Shown: one piece after another, positions 16,841 to 25,662 of the stretch
Layout of the letters: every line of letters begins with the position of its first letter
Numbering within the stretch: the stretch's first letter is position 1
Virus record (IMG/VR): IMGVR_UViG_3300023184_000031
Coordinates: 42,256 to 106,255 of that record
Source: a virus
Length of the DNA stretch: 64,000 nt
Direction: 5' to 3' (one strand)
Position numbers and translations under genes: made by a program
Notes under the pieces: model-generated
What the model was told of the DNA's origin: nothing
Databases searched by the model: none
What the model saw: the letters and a program-made list of their open reading frames with translations, nothing else

Positions 16841-17955
16841 TGTCTAATAATCAAGTACATATATTAAATTTTAATCACAATAATGTAAATGTTGTTCCGG
16901 AGAACAATTTGATTATTATTACAGACAATAATCTAAATAAACCATATCCTTCTATTAATATACCTCAACCGGTAACTAAAATATTACAGATTAATACTCC
17001 TGGACCACAAGGCCCAGCTGGAACTGGAGGTGGTGGTAGTATAGATACTGGATCATTTGCAACAACAGGCTCAAATACATTTACGAGTAATCAAATAGTA
17101 AGTGGCTCAATAACAACTAATAATAATATAATAATAAAACACTATCCTGGAGGATTTATTCATGCAACAGAAGATTACCAGCCGGGAAGTATAGGAACAA
17201 TACTTTATACTAGTGTAGGAGCTCAAACGGGAAATACTTTTGTTGAACTTGCAGTAAGACAAGGTGGGGGAACATTATCTTCTGGAGTATTAGCATTAAA
17301 TGCAAATGGTGGTGGTTCTGTTACTATTGGAAAATCAACAGCAACACCTGATTCTGTTTTAGATATAAATGGAAATACAGTATTATCGGGTTCACTAACA
17401 ATATCAGGTTCATTAAAACAGAACGGATACGAAGTAAAGCCATACAAAGCATATACAGCTTTATTAACACAAAATGGTGGAGATACCCCTCAGGATTGGG
17501 ATAGTGGATCAGGACCATTAATATTAGGTTATACTTATCAAATAAATAGTAATGATGGAGGAACTGCTGACTTTACAAACATTGGAGCTCCTAACAATGA
17601 AGTCGGAACTTATTTTGTAGCTACAGGAACTATCCCTAATAGTTGGGGAGTTAGTAATAATGGTGGTTTATCAGGTAATGGAGGAGCTCCAGTAGCAACA
17701 GTTCTTGAGAATACTCTTGGAAATATATGGTTTACATTTAATAATGCTGATGGAGAATATCAAATAAAATCAAATGGTTTATTTATAAATAATAAAACAT
17801 GGATAATTTGTCCAGCAAGTACGGGTCAAGGAAATACAAATATACTTGGAGTTACCAATGTAAATACTATAGAGTTGGCAACAAGTAATAATTCAGATAT
17901 TTTGGTTAATACTTTATTAGACAACACATCAATAGAAATACGTGTCTACAATTAA
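16840..17955 (+). CDS. Fibre-like structural protein with collagen-like segment
   Basis: 371 residues. An N-terminal Asn-rich domain (about 1–50) may attach to the virion. A short collagen-like GPQGPAG stretch (about 55–62) and Gly-rich linker follow, then Ser/Thr/Gly-rich repeats with TGSLTISGSL-type strands, and a distinct C-terminal beta domain (about 200–371). This is the layout of a trimeric fibre or adhesin. The target is unknown. Confidence 0.65.
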   Translation: MSNNQVHILNFNHNNVNVVPENNLIIITDNNLNKPYPSINIPQPVTKILQINTPGPQGPAGTGGGGSIDTGSFATTGSNTFTSNQIVSGSITTNNNIIIKHYPGGFIHATEDYQPGSIGTILYTSVGAQTGNTFVELAVRQGGGTLSSGVLALNANGGGSVTIGKSTATPDSVLDINGNTVLSGSLTISGSLKQNGYEVKPYKAYTALLTQNGGDTPQDWDSGSGPLILGYTYQINSNDGGTADFTNIGAPNNEVGTYFVATGTIPNSWGVSNNGGLSGNGGAPVATVLENTLGNIWFTFNNADGEYQIKSNGLFINNKTWIICPASTGQGNTNILGVTNVNTIELATSNNSDILVNTLLDNTSIEIRVYN

Positions 17956-17963
17956 AATAAGTT

Positions 17964-18356
17964 ATGTTACAAGCTACACAAATAACATGGGATCAAGCCC
18001 ATAATTTATGGAATGACTATAAATTAGGTGATTTATATACAAAATATCTTCTAGATACATACGGTATAACAGTAGAAGCAGGTGGTAGAGTTATATGGGA
18101 TCATGTATTAAATGTTATTGAAGTTACTATTACTCCCGGTGGCGCTCCTCTACAGGATGGTGTTATTGGAGGAAAAACAAAAGTAGCACGGAAGAAAATC
18201 AAGCTGATATTTATAATGGGCGATGTACACACTACTCAAACAAAAGAAGTAAAAGATATTATCGCACCACAGATCATATCTGATATACAAAATAAAATAT
18301 CAGAACAGTTACAAACAAAAATATCATTAAGCGATGTACAAATTATTAAAGGATAA
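17964..18356 (+). CDS. Unrecognised 130-residue protein
   Basis: Soluble alpha/beta protein with a Trp-rich N-terminal helix (ITWDQAHNLWNDYKLGDLY) and a basic centre KTKVARKKIKLIF. The next gene starts inside its last 23 nt. It lies between fibre genes and is presumably a virion or assembly factor. No family recognised. Confidence 0.6.
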   Translation: MLQATQITWDQAHNLWNDYKLGDLYTKYLLDTYGITVEAGGRVIWDHVLNVIEVTITPGGAPLQDGVIGGKTKVARKKIKLIFIMGDVHTTQTKEVKDIIAPQIISDIQNKISEQLQTKISLSDVQIIKG

Positions 18357-18924
18357 GAATAACGAATTTCATTGTGAGATTAAATTAGAAGGAGCTAGCA
18401 TTAATAATGCTACAGCACGTTTATTTCTAGAAGCAGATGGCGCTGAATACTCATTCAAAGGTGAGATTGATGGTAATAAGTGTACAATACCAATGGGTAA
18501 ACTGAAAAAGTTTGCTAATCTATTAGAGAATGGAAAAATACGCTTAGAAGTTTTGGCTGACGATACTTTGTTCGTACCTTATGAGAGTAATTATGTATTG
18601 GAAGCAGAGAAAAGTGTTACGGTAGAGGTAAAACAACAAGCAGAAGCGCCTAAAAAACCAATGATGGAAGTTAAGGTGCAAGAGGTTGCTCCTACACCAC
18701 AACCTAAGGTTGAAGTTAAACCCCAACCTAAACCAGTAATGAAAAAATCAAAAGATCCATTAAACGAAATAATAAGCTATTTTGCTTTTAAAACAAATTT
18801 CGATGGATCTCCAAAGAGTTTTCATACATTGATAAAGAATCAACAACATAAAAACTTCTTCAATAGTATTTGTGAAGTAAATGGCTTAGATAAAGTATCG
18901 GTTATAAAGCAAATATTAAAGTAA
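18334..18924 (+). CDS. Unrecognised protein with Pro-rich linker
   Basis: 196 residues: a beta-rich N-terminal domain (about 1–85), a Lys/Pro/Val-rich linker (about 90–140, PQPKVEVKPQPKP) and a C-terminal helical domain ending NGLDKVSVIKQILK. It overlaps the upstream gene by 23 nt and lies 13 nt before the large fibre gene. The two-domain layout would suit a chaperone or connector for the fibre, but that is a guess. Confidence 0.6.
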   Translation: MYKLLKDKNNEFHCEIKLEGASINNATARLFLEADGAEYSFKGEIDGNKCTIPMGKLKKFANLLENGKIRLEVLADDTLFVPYESNYVLEAEKSVTVEVKQQAEAPKKPMMEVKVQEVAPTPQPKVEVKPQPKPVMKKSKDPLNEIISYFAFKTNFDGSPKSFHTLIKNQQHKNFFNSICEVNGLDKVSVIKQILK

Positions 18925-18937
18925 GTTATGAATTATT

Positions 18938-21900
18938 ATGGCAATACCATCACTATTAGGATCCTATATTGATCAAACATACCAGCGAATTGTACAAACT
19001 ACAGGTAGTGGTACTGAATTTGCTGATGGTTTAGGTAATCCAATTACATTCGGCACAACTAATACAGGTAGCTTATTAACAACAGCATCTGTAGTGCTAA
19101 ATACAATCACCTTTAAAAAAGGGGATGGAACTACTTTCCCTATCACAGTAAATACAGGATCGGGAGGTGGAGTAGCTTTTCCATACACAGGTAGCGCCAC
19201 AATAACAGGTAGCTTAGTAATAACAGGTAGTACAGCATCATCATTAGGATTTACTGGTTCATTATTAGGAACAGCATCATATGTTTCTGGTTCTGTATTT
19301 ACTAGTACTAATCCTGCATTGAGTGCCTCGTTTGCATTAAGTGCATCACGAGCAGTAAGTGCATCATATGCTACTACAGCATCATACGCTTTAAATGCTA
19401 GAGCAGGGGGGGCTAACACTCAGTTACAATATAATAGCGGTAGTATATTAGCCGGTACAAACGGACTAACATGGGAAGCTGAACTGCCAGGTACATCTTC
19501 AAATTATCTTGTTAATACAGGATATTATATACTAGATTTTCCACTTAATGGTGGTGGTGGATTACTAGGTAGAGGTAGTAATTATAACCTATTCCAAATG
19601 GGCTTTAACGCTCAAGCTCAATATGGGGGAACATTAGGAACTATATCAGGTAACCAATTCTTTATATATAATTTTCAAAGAGACCCAACAGGTGGAGTAA
19701 CAAATTATTTGTGGGGATTCAATAACAATGGTGACAATTTCTGGGGTTGGGATTCTACATATTATACTGTAAAAATACAACAACCACTAGAGGGTGGTAC
19801 CCCCGACTATGGCAATATAGTACCATTAGAAATAAAACTAGATAATACTGATTATACTAACACATCAGGAGCTAATAGTCATCTTGTACTAAATAATCCA
19901 AATGATGGAGTTGCCCAAACCTCTATAACATCCATTATAAATGGAAATACTGTAGCAAAATGGAGAACGGATTATGCTGGTAATATTTATTGGACTGCTG
20001 GATCAAGCGGTAGTCATGCCTTTTACACTAATGGTGATTTTGGCGTAGGACAATCTAGAATGGATATTTTTAATAATGGAAATATATTAATTAAAAATAG
20101 TGCTGTAGGTGTAGTCAATATAGATAGTGGTTATAAGTTAGATGTATCAGGCTCAGGAGTATCAGGTTCAGTTCGTTTTCAGAATGGGTTAAAAGTAACA
20201 GGATCCATTTCAGAGGGATTAACTAGCTATACTATTGGTGATTATTCACATGCTGAAGGTTATAAAACAACAACCGGCCTATATGCATACCAATCAGTAA
20301 GTATAAGTGGAGGTAACATTGTTTTAAATGCTTCTTATGGTAATGTATTAGATCAATTTACATTACCTTTGTCTATAGTACTTGATGATAGTGCTGTAGA
20401 TAATATTTACGGAAGACAAATATTTTCAGTAAATGCTGTATCATGGAATGGAGCAGAGGTAAAAATTACCTTAGTTGATACATCAGTAACAACTACTCAA
20501 GCAAATATAGGTGTTATAGGAATAATAAATCCAACCAATGCTGATCAAACCATAGGTGGAACTTATGCACATACTGAAGGTATAGAAACAATAGCATTAG
20601 CTAATAATCAACACGTACAAGGACAATACAACATACCTACTTTAGGTGGATCTGCTTTTATTATAGGTAATGGTGTTGATAATGTTAATAGAAGTAATTT
20701 ATTATATGCTAGTGGTTCTGGAGTACAAATAACAGGTTCATTAAAAATAAAGGGCCCTGATTCTTCATTTCTACCTATAGTCGAATTTTCAAATGATACT
20801 GCAGGTACTAATTATCCAATTCAAATATTAATATCAGATGAATTTCTTTCTGTTGGTTATCCTGCACCTCAAGGTTCTATTGGAAGTAGTACTGGTACTT
20901 TACAATTAAAATATGGAGCAGGTGATACTGAATGGGGACTTATAGTATATGAAAATGCCTCAGGAATAATGTCATCTCCAACAGCATCATATGCCCTAAC
21001 AGCATCATATGCTATGAACTCCGGCGGTAGTCCGGTTGAAGTAAAAAACCAAGGTACAACTATTACAACCGGAGTAACCTCCATTAATTTTACAGGAACA
21101 GGTGTTACAGCAACAAATGCTGGAGATGCGGTAACTGTAACTATACCAGGTGGTACAGGAGCACCAGGCGGCTCAAACACACAAGTACAATTTAATGCAA
21201 ATGGTGCCTTTAGTGGCTCTAGCGCTTTAACATTTAATAGTGGATCCAATACATTAACATTAACGGGTAGTTTATCAATCAGTGGTAGTGGAATAACAGT
21301 AACTGGATCTTTAAAAATATCAGGTTCAATAACCGGTTCGTTGTTAGGAACAGCATCATATGCCACAACTGCCTCTTATGTATTATTTACTACAAGTGCA
21401 TCATATGCTTCTGGTAGTACGTCTGCTTCTTATGCAAGTTCATCTACAAGCGCATCGTACGCATCAGGCAGTACAAGTGCATCATATGCCTCTAGTAGCA
21501 CAAGCGCATCTTATGCTAGCAGTAGCACATCTGCTTCTTATGCCTCTGCTTCTACAAGTGCATCATATGCTAGCAGCAGTACATCTGCTAGTTATGCTAG
21601 CAGTAGTACTAGTGCTAGTTATTCATTAACAGCATCATATGCAATGAATGGAGGAGGAAGTGGAACACCAGGCGGCTCAAACACACAAGTACAATTTAAT
21701 GCTAATAATGCATTTAGCGGTTCGCCTAATTTTACATTTAATAGTGGATCCAATACATTAACATTAACAGGTTCACTTAATATAACTGGTTCTACAACAC
21801 AGATAGGTAATCAAACAATAACAGGATCTATAACATCAACATTAGGATTTACAGGCTCATTACAAGGTACAGCAAGCTACGCTAGTCAGTCTTTAAGTGC

Positions 21901-23044
21901 TTCATATGCATCAAATGGTGGTGTAACACAAATACTACAAGGCTCAAATATTACAGTAAGTGGAAATGGTACAGGCCAAGTAACAATATCATCAACAGGA
22001 GGCGGAAGTAGTTATAACACGGCAACTGGATCATATGGTTCATTTTATAGTACAGTTACACAAACTAATGTAGCTAGCACTGCTATGTCAATGTCACTTA
22101 ATGTGACAGATATTTCAAATGGGGTATCAATCTCAGGCTCAATAGATCCATATAACACATATATTAAAACAGCAAATGCTGGGGTGTATAACATACAGTT
22201 TTCTGCACAAATAGATAAAACAGACTCAGGAACAGATAATATATATGTTTGGGTTAGAAAAAATGGATCAGATCTTAGTGACACAGCTACATCCGTTACC
22301 TTAGTAGGTAATAGTGCACAATATGTAGCGGCTTGGAACTTTTTTGTAAACTCATCAGCAAATGATTATTACCAACTAATGTGGTATTCACCCGATGCTA
22401 ACGTACGATTACACGCAGAAGCTGGTTTCGGAGTTGTACCAGGTATTCCTTCATTAATCGTCACTGTAAATAGAGTAGATCAATTTTTATCAAATACAGG
22501 GTCATTTAGTGGATCATTTACAGGAGCATTTACTGGTTCATTACAAGGTACTGCTAGTTGGGCTACAAACTTTGTATCAGCTTCTAATTATGTTTTAAAT
22601 AGTGCTACAAGCTCATTTGTACAAAACAGTCAAACAAGTTCAATGACTGTTGCTACTGCGTCATACGTAACAGGGTCTGTATTTACTAGTACTAATCCTG
22701 CTTTAAGTGCATCTTATGCTGTAACAGCTTCATACGCTTTAGTATCAGCAGGAGGTAGTGGTGGAACATCTAGAATAGTATCCTCCTCGATAACAACTAA
22801 TATTACAGCAGCAGCTGCAGCAAGTACAGACTATGTTTATTTAGTATCAGGATCAGCCACTGTTACATTACCAACAGCAGTGGGCAATACTAACCTATAT
22901 ACAATAAAAAGAACAAGTACAAATATAGTAACTGTGGCAGCATCTGGATCACAAACAATAGACGGTAGCTCAACAATATCATTAAATGTACAGTACCAAG
23001 CAGTAGGTCTTATAAGCGATAACGCTAACTGGAATATAATATAA
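18938..23044 (+). CDS. Large tail fibre/adhesin protein with Ser/Ala/Tyr repeats
   Basis: 1368 residues. The N-terminal region is followed by GSL/TGS-type strands, and a unique domain lies at about 180–600. Then come two copies of a fibre module 504 bp apart and a run of eight nine-residue SASYASSST-type repeats (about 819–896). A beta domain (about 1030–1170) and a C-terminal domain (about 1275–1368) with TLPTAVGNTNLYTIKRTSTN and a final NWNII complete it; such ends occur on trimeric phage and bacterial surface proteins. The module TASYV-GSV-TSTNPALSAS appears near both ends and again in the fibre at the window edge. It probably binds the host surface. Confidence 0.8.
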   Translation: MAIPSLLGSYIDQTYQRIVQTTGSGTEFADGLGNPITFGTTNTGSLLTTASVVLNTITFKKGDGTTFPITVNTGSGGGVAFPYTGSATITGSLVITGSTASSLGFTGSLLGTASYVSGSVFTSTNPALSASFALSASRAVSASYATTASYALNARAGGANTQLQYNSGSILAGTNGLTWEAELPGTSSNYLVNTGYYILDFPLNGGGGLLGRGSNYNLFQMGFNAQAQYGGTLGTISGNQFFIYNFQRDPTGGVTNYLWGFNNNGDNFWGWDSTYYTVKIQQPLEGGTPDYGNIVPLEIKLDNTDYTNTSGANSHLVLNNPNDGVAQTSITSIINGNTVAKWRTDYAGNIYWTAGSSGSHAFYTNGDFGVGQSRMDIFNNGNILIKNSAVGVVNIDSGYKLDVSGSGVSGSVRFQNGLKVTGSISEGLTSYTIGDYSHAEGYKTTTGLYAYQSVSISGGNIVLNASYGNVLDQFTLPLSIVLDDSAVDNIYGRQIFSVNAVSWNGAEVKITLVDTSVTTTQANIGVIGIINPTNADQTIGGTYAHTEGIETIALANNQHVQGQYNIPTLGGSAFIIGNGVDNVNRSNLLYASGSGVQITGSLKIKGPDSSFLPIVEFSNDTAGTNYPIQILISDEFLSVGYPAPQGSIGSSTGTLQLKYGAGDTEWGLIVYENASGIMSSPTASYALTASYAMNSGGSPVEVKNQGTTITTGVTSINFTGTGVTATNAGDAVTVTIPGGTGAPGGSNTQVQFNANGAFSGSSALTFNSGSNTLTLTGSLSISGSGITVTGSLKISGSITGSLLGTASYATTASYVLFTTSASYASGSTSASYASSSTSASYASGSTSASYASSSTSASYASSSTSASYASASTSASYASSSTSASYASSSTSASYSLTASYAMNGGGSGTPGGSNTQVQFNANNAFSGSPNFTFNSGSNTLTLTGSLNITGSTTQIGNQTITGSITSTLGFTGSLQGTASYASQSLSASYASNGGVTQILQGSNITVSGNGTGQVTISSTGGGSSYNTATGSYGSFYSTVTQTNVASTAMSMSLNVTDISNGVSISGSIDPYNTYIKTANAGVYNIQFSAQIDKTDSGTDNIYVWVRKNGSDLSDTATSVTLVGNSAQYVAAWNFFVNSSANDYYQLMWYSPDANVRLHAEAGFGVVPGIPSLIVTVNRVDQFLSNTGSFSGSFTGAFTGSLQGTASWATNFVSASNYVLNSATSSFVQNSQTSSMTVATASYVTGSVFTSTNPALSASYAVTASYALVSAGGSGGTSRIVSSSITTNITAAAAASTDYVYLVSGSATVTLPTAVGNTNLYTIKRTSTNIVTVAASGSQTIDGSSTISLNVQYQAVGLISDNANWNII
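21162..21768 (+). repeat. Direct repeats 504 bp apart in the fibre gene
   Basis: Exact 37-nt copies begin at 21162 and 21666, and exact 35-nt copies begin at 21230 and 21734. They bound a 168-codon duplicated module holding the nonapeptide run. Confidence 0.85.
21395..21625 (+). repeat. 27-bp coding repeats with scrambled synonymous codons
   Basis: Eight tandem nine-residue units of the type SASYASSST. Peptides are almost identical, but serine codons switch freely between TCN and AGY and other codons vary, so nucleotide identity is much lower than protein identity. Confidence 0.8.
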
Positions 23045-23051
23045 TAAAACT

Positions 23052-23498
23052 ATGGCATACAATCCACAAAATGCAAACGGACAAACTACAATGGCTAACT
23101 CAGCCCCGGTAACTATTGCATCAAATCAATCAACATTAAACGTTACTACTCTAGCAACTGGATCTGGAGGATACAGTGTAACAGGTAGCACATTAACAAA
23201 TACAGTAGTAAACATTGGAACACCAAATACACCTGGAGTAGTAGCAGGATGGTATATATACAATTCAAATAATGTTGTAACATATGTGCAATTTTTTAAT
23301 ACAGGATCGGCAGCTGTAACATTAGGAACAACAGCTCCTGCCTATTCAATAGGTATTCCAGCTTTATCAGCAGCTAACTTAATGTCACCTACAGGTATAG
23401 CACACACTACTGCTATTAGTATAGCAGCAACAACAGCAAGATCAGGAAGTACCGCTCCTGGAACAGCTATTGATATGAATATCTTTTACAAACAATAA
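23052..23498 (+). CDS. Small beta-rich tail/adhesin protein
   Basis: 148 residues: an N-terminal AYNPQNANGQTTMANSAPVT segment and a beta-sandwich-like body with a YYxYNSNNVVTYVQFF core, typical of small phage surface proteins. It ends MNIFYKQ, stop, one Ser codon, then the ATG of the Hint-domain gene in the same frame. The two genes could once have been, or could still occasionally be, read as one protein. Confidence 0.65.
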   Translation: MAYNPQNANGQTTMANSAPVTIASNQSTLNVTTLATGSGGYSVTGSTLTNTVVNIGTPNTPGVVAGWYIYNSNNVVTYVQFFNTGSAAVTLGTTAPAYSIGIPALSAANLMSPTGIAHTTAISIAATTARSGSTAPGTAIDMNIFYKQ

Positions 23499-23501
23499 TC
23501 A

Positions 23502-24734
23502 ATGAATATATTAACACCATCAGGATATAAAAATATAATGAGCTGTAGCATCGGAGACGAAGTTATAGCTTACGATATGAATGATGGGCATATTATATAT
23601 AATACAATTGAAGCGATAGAAGAATGGAATAGCAATAATGATAGTGAATTTAGTTCATCTTTCTACCTCGTTAATGACACCTATACCATGTATAAATGGC
23701 AAAGTGTATGGGCAAATGGAAATGTAACTCATGTTAATCAACTAAAAGTAGGTGATATAATATACGATGATGAAAATCAAGATATTATTATCACAAGTAT
23801 TACACCTACACCCCCTCAAACAGTATGGTATAGGTTAGAAATATCAGGAGACCACTCTTACATAGCCGATGGAATAACACTCCATAATGCATCAAGATTT
23901 TGGGTAGGAGGAACAGGTACTTGGGATGCTTCAAGCACAACTAACTGGTCTGCTACAACAGGCGGAGGTAGTGGTGCGTCTGTGCCTGGAGCTGCTGATA
24001 CAGTGACATTTGATGGCTCTTCAGGTACAGGAACAGTTACATTAAATACAGATGTTACTATAGTAAATATTACTATAGCTAATACAACAAATGTTATGAC
24101 ATTTAACTTTGCTACAAATAATAATAGTTTTACTCTTACAGGAAACTTTACTTACACAGGTGGTACACCCGCAAATAGAATAATAAATTATGGAAGCAAT
24201 ACAATAACGATAGGTGGAGCTGGTACTAATTTTAGTGCAGCAGCTATTGGTGGGGGTAATGATTTAAGTAACTGCACTCTTATTTTTACAAATACGACAA
24301 CAAGCACTGTTACAGTTAATCTCGTAACAGGATCTATAGGTACAGTTACTTTTAATAGAGGGGCAAGTACAGGTATAAACCAGTTTGCTCAAGGACCTGG
24401 TACGATAACAAATCTTAATGATATAGGAACAGCAGCTCACACTTTAAGATTTCAACAAGGTAGAACTTGGACTATTGGGAATTTTAATGTTAGAGGTTCA
24501 GCAGGAAATCTTGTAACAGTAGATACAAATGGTACTGCTGCTGCTACTTTAACAAAACTACCACTTGGTGTAGTGAATACAGATTATATAACAAGCGGAT
24601 CAATAACTGGACCAGTGAATGTAACGCCTGCAACACTAACTTGGTATGCAGGAGCAAATAGTAACCCATCAGGTTCAGGATGGATTACATCAAGCATGCC
24701 TCCAAGAAAAATGGGATCAGCAGGAGTAGGATAA
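23502..24734 (+). CDS. Hint (intein-like) domain adhesin
   Basis: 410 residues. Residues 2–129 fit a Hint domain: ILTPSGYKNI...SIGDEVIAYD, NVTH near 74–77 like intein block B, LKVGDIIYD, and the C-terminal GDHSYIADGITLHN|A with His128–Asn129. The first strand and catalytic Cys1 are absent, so full splicing is not expected, but Asn-driven C-terminal cleavage at 129/130 could release the adhesin part. Residues 130–410 (SRFWVGGTGTWDAS onward) form a Gly/Thr/Asn-rich beta-repeat domain. It lies at the end of the fibre cluster. Hint-bearing virion proteins are known; activity here is unproven. Confidence 0.78.
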   Translation: MNILTPSGYKNIMSCSIGDEVIAYDMNDGHIIYNTIEAIEEWNSNNDSEFSSSFYLVNDTYTMYKWQSVWANGNVTHVNQLKVGDIIYDDENQDIIITSITPTPPQTVWYRLEISGDHSYIADGITLHNASRFWVGGTGTWDASSTTNWSATTGGGSGASVPGAADTVTFDGSSGTGTVTLNTDVTIVNITIANTTNVMTFNFATNNNSFTLTGNFTYTGGTPANRIINYGSNTITIGGAGTNFSAAAIGGGNDLSNCTLIFTNTTTSTVTVNLVTGSIGTVTFNRGASTGINQFAQGPGTITNLNDIGTAAHTLRFQQGRTWTIGNFNVRGSAGNLVTVDTNGTAAATLTKLPLGVVNTDYITSGSITGPVNVTPATLTWYAGANSNPSGSGWITSSMPPRKMGSAGVG

Positions 24735-24765
24735 ATAAATTTGGTTGGTCTCTATTTTTTGTATA

Positions 24766-24773
24766 TATTTATA
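24766..24773 (+). promoter_or_regulatory. TATTTATA promoter-like octamer
   Basis: TATTTATA 22 nt before the ATG at 24796, in the spacer after the Hint gene, which also holds a T-run (TATTTTTT). Confidence 0.5.
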
Positions 24774-24795
24774 TCAAACAAAAACAAATTAAATT

Positions 24796-25062
24796 ATGTT
24801 ATTTACAATTATCGTTATCGTAGTAGTAGCAGCTCTAGTAGTTTATGTTACTAAAAAAACCAAATCAACTTCTCCAACAGCATTACATGCAGAAGATGCT
24901 ATTGTTACTCCTTCAATTCATGAAGAAATTACTAAAACAGTAAAAGAAGCTAAAGCACAAGCTCCTATTGCTAATGAAGTTTCTAAAACTTCTAAAGTTA
25001 AATCTGCTCCTAAAATGAGCACCAAATCAGCTAAAAAATCAGCAACTAAAAATAAACAATAA
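24796..25062 (+). CDS. Small membrane protein with Lys-rich tail
   Basis: 88 residues: one N-terminal transmembrane helix (about 2–19) followed by a Lys/Ser/Ala-rich, probably disordered cytoplasmic tail with several KSAxK motifs near the C-terminus. Its stop overlaps the next start. No family recognised; it could tether something to the inner membrane. Confidence 0.65.
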   Translation: MLFTIIVIVVVAALVVYVTKKTKSTSPTALHAEDAIVTPSIHEEITKTVKEAKAQAPIANEVSKTSKVKSAPKMSTKSAKKSATKNKQ

Positions 25063-25295
25063 TGCTTAAATTAGTAGAAATTGCTAAGGCTTGGATAGCC
25101 GCAGCTAACCCTACTCCTGAGCAGCAACAAATAGCAAATATTAGAATATCTATTTGTGATAGTTGTCCTAATAAAAAACCGCTACCACAGTTTAATATAT
25201 ATTCTTGTGGATTATGTGGTTGCCCCTTAGATAAAAAAATATTTTCACCCTTACCTGGCGAACAGGCATGCCCTGATAAGCGCTGGACAAAATAA
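25062..25295 (+). CDS. Small zinc-ribbon protein
   Basis: 77 residues with two pairs of Cys plus a late Cys: CDSCPNKK near 32–35, CGLCGCPL near 49–54 and CPDKRW near 70. This pattern should bind one or two zinc ions. An N-terminal helix (AKAWIAAANPTPEQQQIANI) precedes it. Such small ribbons occur in Bacteroidetes and their phages; the role is unknown. Confidence 0.65.
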   Translation: MLKLVEIAKAWIAAANPTPEQQQIANIRISICDSCPNKKPLPQFNIYSCGLCGCPLDKKIFSPLPGEQACPDKRWTK

Positions 25296-25301
25296 AAATT
25301 T

Positions 25302-25574
25302 ATGTCAGAAACAAAAAAACTAACAGCAGAAGAATTACAACAAATTAGCGAACTTCAAACACAATACAATAAGTTTGTATTTGAATTAGGTAGTGTTGAA
25401 GCACAACTCCAGTCTTTATTACATCAAAAATCACTATTAGAAACCGAAAAAAATGGTATTCTTAGTGATATTAAAACATTAAGTGTAAATGAAAAAGAAA
25501 TAGTATCATCACTACAAGAAAAATACGGTACTGGAAACATCAACCCACAAACCGGTGAAATAACTCCGTTCTAA
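25302..25574 (+). CDS. Small coiled-coil protein
   Basis: 90 residues dominated by two antiparallel-like heptad helices, resembling a prefoldin hairpin in outline, with a short GNINPQTGEITPF tail. It lies just upstream of the sheath gene, 89 nt away. An assembly or chaperone-like role is possible; no specific family recognised. Confidence 0.6.
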   Translation: MSETKKLTAEELQQISELQTQYNKFVFELGSVEAQLQSLLHQKSLLETEKNGILSDIKTLSVNEKEIVSSLQEKYGTGNINPQTGEITPF

Positions 25575-25610
25575 TTCGAATTACTTCTGCGTTTTATATG
25601 GCTTTGTAGA

Positions 25611-25618
25611 TATTTATT
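25611..25618 (+). promoter_or_regulatory. TATTTATT promoter-like octamer before sheath
   Basis: TATTTATT 44 nt before the sheath ATG, farther than usual. No clear terminator precedes it. Confidence 0.4.
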
Positions 25619-25662
25619 ATTAGGTAACTCTAAATAATCTAAATCTAAACAAATATCATAAA

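Noticed and set aside
20869-21366. 165-codon minus-strand open frame in the 18938 fibre
   Set aside because: Same reason: opposite frame of low-complexity coding sequence.
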